Shown: positions 33,078-36,953 of the stretch, piece by piece
How positions within the stretch are numbered: the first letter of the stretch is position 1
Layout: every line of letters begins with the position of its first letter
Assembly (NCBI GenBank): GCA_947174995.1
Contig: CAMWLC010000025.1
Coordinates: forward strand, 1-36,953
Source: an uncultured Porphyromonadaceae bacterium
GTDB taxonomy: Bacteria; Bacteroidota; Bacteroidia; Bacteroidales; Muribaculaceae
Direction: 5' to 3'
DNA length: 36,953 nt
Made by a program: the position numbers and the translations under genes
The notes under the pieces: generated by a model
Databases searched by the model: none
What the model saw: only the letters and a program-made list of their open reading frames with translations
What the model was told of the DNA's origin: nothing

Positions 33078-34775
33078 TCAAAGGTTCTTGAGATTGTAGG
33101 AAGCGAACTCCATGTCGCGGGCTGCCTTCTCAAGGATAGTGTTGTCAAGCTGGGCGGCCTTGCGCAGATTGCTCATCACCATGTCGGGATTGTTGGTACG
33201 CGCGCCGATGACAGCGGCCAGATAGTAGGTCGTGGCATCCGGAGTGGTGATAGAGGAGATGGTATTCTGAGCGGCGGCGTAATCCTTGGAAAGGATCTGG
33301 GCGAGAGCGGAATTGTTGGTAGCGCCCTTTGACAGGGAAGCGGCAGCTTTCTGCACATCACCCTGCGCGAGGTAATAGACGCCCATCGCCTGCTCGGCCT
33401 CGGGAAGACCGGCTGCGGCGCCGAGCTGCTCCTGAGCCTTGGCATAGTTGCCGTCGAGCATGGAGAGCAGACCCTGGTTCATCTCGACCTCCTTGGAAGA
33501 GGGAGCCATGCGGGCGGCCTTCGTGAAGTTCTCGCGGGCCTTGTCATACTGTCCGGCCACATACTGCGTCATACCGAGATTGTTGAAATTGCGGTAATCA
33601 TTGGGATAGAGTTCGGCAGCCTTCTGGTAGATCTGCATCTTGCGGGTGTTGTCGTTGGTGAGGGAGGCCACGTAGAGGATCTCATCCTCGGTGAGCTTCT
33701 GCGGATCGGTGTCGAAGAGCTGGATGAGCTCCTGGTCGCTCTTGCCGATGACGTTGATGGTGGCCACGATCTTGGAATAGCGGAGCTGGGGAAGGATCTG
33801 GTCGGCAAGCTCGTTGAAGACGCCGGCGAGATTGCGGATTTCCTGCTCGCGCTGCTCGGGATCCTTATACATCTTGAGCACGCTCAGGATGAGGTCCTTG
33901 TCCTGGATGTTGCTGCGCTCCACAAGCTGCTGGAAACCCTCCCAGTCCTCGGGAGTGAAGCTGGAGGTAAGCTCGCCGAACTCGGTGATCTTGTCCTTCT
34001 TCAGCTGGTTTTCCATATAGCGGGTGGTATTGTTCTCGCGCTCCTCGGCCAGCTCGGTGTTGAAGGCCAGAGTGCCGTCCGGCGAAGCATAGGAGTGGAT
34101 CATGATACCGGCGATCTCGCGGTTGGGCGCGTCGTTGGCGGCAATCAGTTCCTTGTTGAGGTCGACATAGTCGGCTGCGGAAGTCTGCGAGGCGCGGATG
34201 TTGGCCTGATTGATGAGGAAGCGGATCTCGGCGCTGTATTTTTCCTGGATGATGCGCTCGAAATTGCTCTTGGCCTCGGCGGGCTTCACGGAAGCGGGGG
34301 AAGCCAGGGTGGAAGTGGCTATCACGCCTTCGCCCACCTTGACGCGGGGCAGGGAATAGAGCTTGCCGTTCTGGTCCACGGCGAAATCGAGATAGAGATT
34401 GCTCTCGGCCATCTCGGGCTGATACTGCACGTTGAAGGGGATGGTCACTGTACCGCCGTTGTCGTAGCTTACCACCTGGCCATTGGAACGCACCTTCTCA
34501 CCCTGGAACACAACGGGCTGTGCCGATGCTTCGCCGAAAGTATCGGCACCCGTAGCCCATACGAGCACGGGAGTGGCCGTCACCTTGGCACTCTTGTTCA
34601 TGAACTTGGCGGGGATATTGCCCGAAATAGTAGCGGGCACATTCTCACCCACCGTCTCAAGAGGATTGGGGGTCGTGTTGAAGAAGTCGCTCTTGAACTC
34701 GCCCAGCTTCTTCGAGCAGCTGCCCATGGACACCACGACAGCGCCGAGGGCGAGATACATCATCGTCTTTTTCAT
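33078..34775 (-). CDS. TPR lipoprotein with OmpA-like middle region
   Basis: The 565-residue protein has a lipobox (VVSMGSC, Cys20), so it is probably an outer-membrane lipoprotein. Residues 40-165 are beta-rich. About 175-260 (SAEIRFLINQANIRASQTSA, IAGIMIHSYASPDGTLAFNT) resemble an OmpA-type peptidoglycan-binding domain. Several tetratricopeptide repeats follow (about 385-560; AELYPNDYRNFNNLGMTQYV, GQYDKARENFTKAARMAPSS). Such proteins are common and conserved in Bacteroidales, but a function is not established here. No consensus promoter lies between its ATG and the inverted-repeat element 53 bp upstream. Confidence 0.85.
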   Translation of the reverse strand: MKKTMMYLALGAVVVSMGSCSKKLGEFKSDFFNTTPNPLETVGENVPATISGNIPAKFMNKSAKVTATPVLVWATGADTFGEASAQPVVFQGEKVRSNGQVVSYDNGGTVTIPFNVQYQPEMAESNLYLDFAVDQNGKLYSLPRVKVGEGVIATSTLASPASVKPAEAKSNFERIIQEKYSAEIRFLINQANIRASQTSAADYVDLNKELIAANDAPNREIAGIMIHSYASPDGTLAFNTELAEERENNTTRYMENQLKKDKITEFGELTSSFTPEDWEGFQQLVERSNIQDKDLILSVLKMYKDPEQREQEIRNLAGVFNELADQILPQLRYSKIVATINVIGKSDQELIQLFDTDPQKLTEDEILYVASLTNDNTRKMQIYQKAAELYPNDYRNFNNLGMTQYVAGQYDKARENFTKAARMAPSSKEVEMNQGLLSMLDGNYAKAQEQLGAAAGLPEAEQAMGVYYLAQGDVQKAAASLSKGATNNSALAQILSKDYAAAQNTISSITTPDATTYYLAAVIGARTNNPDMVMSNLRKAAQLDNTILEKAARDMEFASYNLKNL

Positions 34776-34827
34776 AACGTCTGATTGATGATTGATATTA
34801 GTTATATGATAGTTATATTGGAAATCA

Positions 34828-35025
34828 TTAAGTAGTTCTCAAAAATTAAACGACATATATTTCAAAGTATTTCAAGAAAAATCTTGAATCATAAAACTTG
34901 CTGTTTTTGGCCGCTTCGGATTTGTCATTCAGTCGAATACATACGTATTCTCCCTCATTCCGCACCCGAATCGCCTCAAAAACATCCAAGTTTTATGTAT
35001 TCATTAATTTTTGAGAACTACTTAA
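34828..35025. repeat. 198-bp element bounded by perfect 22-bp inverted repeats
   Basis: Positions 34828-34849 and 35004-35025 are exact inverted copies (TTAAGTAGTTCTCAAAAATT then AA). A second, nested inverted pair lies inside (CATAAAACTTG at 34890-34900 and CAAGTTTTATG at 34987-34997), along with small palindromes at 34871-34888 and 34935-34950. No coding frame or consensus promoter is present inside. It may be a MITE or an invertible segment. It occupies most of the gene-free stretch 34776-35184. Confidence 0.8.
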
Positions 35026-35109
35026 ATGGGTGTAAAGATATGCAAAAAAATCGGGATTCACCCCAAAAACATGGATGAAAAATTTTTTTTGCATTTTTTT
35101 GCCGAAAAA

Positions 35110-35141
35110 TTTGGTGGAACCGAAAAAAGGTTGTAACTTTG
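35110..35141 (+). promoter_or_regulatory. Promoter of tRNA-Lys
   Basis: TTTG (35110-35113), 20 bp, TAACTTTG (35134-35141) is an exact match. The start would be near 35148, 37 nt upstream of the tRNA. Confidence 0.75.
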
Positions 35142-35184
35142 CACTCGCAAACGGGAAACAACGACTCGCAAGCAAAAACCGAAA

Positions 35185-35257
35185 GACTCCGTAGCTCAGT
35201 TGGTAGAGCAAATGACTCTTAATCATTGGGTCGAGGGTTCGAGCCCCTCCGGGGTCA
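35185..35257 (+). tRNA. tRNA-Lys (anticodon CTT)
   Basis: A 73-nt cloverleaf: acceptor GACTCCG (35185-35191) pairs with CGGGGTC (35250-35256) with one G-U pair, the discriminator is A35257, the D-arm contains GCTCAGTTGGTAGAGC, the anticodon loop CTCTTAA has CTT at 35218-35220, and the T-loop is GGTTCGAGCCC-like. CCA is not encoded. The gene borders the integrase region and its 3' end is the probable attachment site. Confidence 0.96.
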
Positions 35258-35282
35258 CAACAAGAAAAAGGCAAGATGCCGC

Positions 35283-35317
35283 AAAGCACTGAAATCACTT
35301 GATTCTCAGTGCTTTTT
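35283..35317 (+). terminator. Terminator after tRNA-Lys
   Basis: AAAGCACTGA (35283-35292) pairs with TCAGTGCTTT (35306-35315), followed by a T-rich run (TTCTTTTC). It ends the tRNA transcript and may mark the chromosomal side of the insertion junction. Confidence 0.78.
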
Positions 35318-35730
35318 CTTTTCGCCAAGTTGCAGAATACTGCACAATACAGAAGTACTGTGGTGAATGACGAGTGAATGGTCGCGCAGTGAATAAAATC
35401 ATTCACTGGAGGGTCAGGCAGTCAGTGAGTGAACTGAGGGTCTTATCTTTAGGCCGTTTCCCATCTTCTTAAATAGGGCTCGCAGTGAGATTTGGAACCT
35501 CTGACCTTTGTTGGGATTGTGCTTTTAAGAAAAGATAGCCATCTTTTAACTTTTGAAAGATACTTTAACTCTAAATCTGCCTTTTCCGGTCAAATCATGC
35601 CAACTTCACCCCGAAATCCGGTGTATACCGTTCACTGAGGGCAATAATCTTGTTATCATACTACGTTCGATGTTCTTCGCCATTTGGAAATCACGCGAAA
35701 TTTTCGTATATTTAAGTAACAATCAAACAA
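35318..35730. other. Gene-free leader of the integrated element
   Basis: No convincing gene lies here; a 115-codon frame at 35553 overlaps the integrase and looks spurious. Features seen are repeated GTGAAT words at 35363, 35374 and 35389, a hairpin CAGTGAAT/ATTCACTG at 35387-35408, and the integrase promoter at the end. Such repeats next to a tRNA-borne integrase could be recombinase arm-binding sites. Base composition is more AT-rich than in the genes to the left. Confidence 0.5.
35683..35714 (+). promoter_or_regulatory. Promoter of the integrase gene
   Basis: TTTG (35683-35686), 20 bp, TATATTTA (35707-35714) matches the consensus except for the last base. The start would be near 35721, giving a leader of only about 10 nt. 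Confidence 0.55.
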
Positions 35731-36953
35731 ATGACAGAGAACAATTATTTCAAACTTCACTTCTTCCTAAGGAAGCCCTACGCCGAGCGTGCCGATTGGC
35801 CGCTCTTCGTGAGAGTCTCTGTGGGCGGTCAGCGCATAGAGTTCAAGATTGGCAGAACAGTAGTGCCCGACAACTGGGACCAGACACGCGGCATGAGTAG
35901 AGGTCGCACCCGCAGAGACCTCGAACTTAACAAGTATCTCGAACTTGTCAGAGCAAGATTTCTCGAGATTCACAACATGCTGCTACGGGAGAAAAAGCTT
36001 ATCACTCCGGCAGTGATGAAAGCTCATTTTCTCGGTACCATCGAAAAACCGAAGATGATGTGTGAGGTTTTCCGCGAAGCCAACAAGAAGCGCAAGGAAG
36101 AACTTGACCGTGGAGACATAGTCAAGCCTACCTATCAGCGATGGACCCGTTGCGCGGACTATCTGGAAGAGTTCTTTCTCCTCAACTACAACACGGCAGA
36201 CATACCAATCAAAGAGGTTACATCGGGACTGCTGGATGACTTCGAGCATTTCTTACGCATGAAAAAATCATGTGCCAATAATGCTGCGGTGCGTTATATG
36301 CGTTCCGTTAAAAACATCATGCAATACGCGTTAGCCCACAGATGGATTGACCATGACCCTTTCATCGGAAAGAAATATCAGCGCACATATAATGAGCGTC
36401 AGTTTCTGAGTGAAACTGAACTACGAACAATCATGAGCCTCGATTTCACCGAGTTGCCACGATTAGAGATTGTGCGTGACACTTTCTTGTTCTGTTGTTT
36501 TACAGGGCTGGCATTCTGCGATGTGAAAGCTCTGATGACATTTGACATTACGACGGATGATTCAGGGCATACATGGATTCGCAAGGCACGCGCCAAGACT
36601 GGCGAAATGAGCATAATTCCGATGCTTGAAATTCCGTTGCGCATAGTCCGGAAATACAGTGAGCATCCCACTGTGGTTTCGACAGGCGTAGCCCTACCGG
36701 TAATTACAAATCAGAAAATGAATGCTTATCTCAAGGAGATTGCCGACCTCGCTGGCATCAAAAAGCATCTGACGACACACGTTGCCCGGCATACCTTCGC
36801 GTCAATGAGCCTCTGTAATCACGTGTCCATTGAAGTTATTTCGAAAATGCTCGGTCATTCCGACATCCGAACAACTCAAATCTACGCAAAGATGCAGGAT
36901 CAAGCCATCTATGACGATATGGAGAAAATGCGTCGCAAATTTGACGGGGTCAA
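35731..36953 (+). CDS. Tyrosine recombinase (integrase), 3' end cut by window
   Basis: At least 407 residues, open at the right edge but near its natural end. It has an N-terminal arm-binding domain (about 1-85), a SAM-like core-binding domain (about 100-215; CEVFREANKKRKEELDRGDI) and a catalytic domain with KTGEM (lysine), HVAR (His350, Arg353), LGHS (His376) and the nucleophile Tyr385 in TTQIYAKM. The box I arginine is replaced (FTGLAFCDV), as in the CTnDOT-type integrases of Bacteroides. It reads away from tRNA-Lys and probably integrates an ICE, genomic island or phage there. Confidence 0.92.
   Translation, partial: MTENNYFKLHFFLRKPYAERADWPLFVRVSVGGQRIEFKIGRTVVPDNWDQTRGMSRGRTRRDLELNKYLELVRARFLEIHNMLLREKKLITPAVMKAHFLGTIEKPKMMCEVFREANKKRKEELDRGDIVKPTYQRWTRCADYLEEFFLLNYNTADIPIKEVTSGLLDDFEHFLRMKKSCANNAAVRYMRSVKNIMQYALAHRWIDHDPFIGKKYQRTYNERQFLSETELRTIMSLDFTELPRLEIVRDTFLFCCFTGLAFCDVKALMTFDITTDDSGHTWIRKARAKTGEMSIIPMLEIPLRIVRKYSEHPTVVSTGVALPVITNQKMNAYLKEIADLAGIKKHLTTHVARHTFASMSLCNHVSIEVISKMLGHSDIRTTQIYAKMQDQAIYDDMEKMRRKFDGV

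Noticed and set aside
35553-35900. 115-codon frame before and within the integrase gene.
   Set aside because: It overlaps the integrase start in another frame and resembles no protein; no suitable promoter precedes it.
36495-36520. Missing box I arginine in the integrase taken as a sign of a pseudogene.
   Set aside because: CTnDOT-type integrases also lack it, and all other catalytic residues are intact here.

Overview
The window looks like a chromosomal segment of a gut-type member of the Bacteroidales, most plausibly a GC-rich member of the Muribaculaceae or a close relative. This assignment is an inference. It rests on eight promoters that match or nearly match the Bacteroidetes layout (a TTTG box, 19-20 bp, then TAnnTTTG), on two short proteins with tails like type IX secretion sorting signals, on the gene order around pdxJ-exbB-exbD-tonB, on IntDOT-like integrase features, and on weak Shine-Dalgarno sequences throughout. 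No rRNA is present to settle the genus.

Layout. Positions 1-4317 (minus strand) hold a partial exported coiled-coil stalk protein, a small exported protein with a T9SS-like tail, birA, tsaE, nadK and a CBS-like protein. A back-to-back promoter pair at 4324-4465 separates these from pdxJ-exbB-exbD-tonB (plus strand, to 7195). Next come a compound hairpin and repeat region (7185-7312) and a minus-strand lipoprotein esterase. From 8493 one promoter appears to drive a very long plus-strand series of close-packed genes. It covers surface-glycan biosynthesis (four glycosyltransferases, UDP-GlcNAc 2-epimerase, an SDR epimerase, GDP-mannose 4,6-dehydratase) and continues into nadB, a C-terminal processing protease, mfd and a MINPP-type phytase (to 24554). 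Minus-strand genes follow: a VWA protein, an NrtR-like Nudix regulator with two matching operator palindromes, and ogt. From 27308 to 33035 lies a six-gene, promoter-to-terminator operon in which every product carries a signal peptide. Its last four genes resemble the CsgG/FlgO, FlgT and LPP20/FlgP families, although nothing flagellar is visible. A TPR lipoprotein gene (minus) ends at the same terminator. A 198-bp element bounded by perfect 22-bp inverted repeats sits upstream of the TPR gene. The right end is a tRNA-Lys(CTT) gene followed by a tyrosine recombinase in different, AT-richer sequence, which looks like the left end of an integrated mobile element.

Themes. NAD metabolism recurs (nadK, nadB, the NrtR-like regulator). 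Cell-envelope functions dominate (TonB system, glycan genes, exported operon, lipoproteins). The most unusual structure is a set of six intergenic arrays of 9-bp tandem repeats, four of them within about 10 bp of a start codon. A 22-bp palindromic element occurs three times, once inside the birA reading frame. The best candidate for an undescribed system is the exported six-gene operon at 27392-32959.
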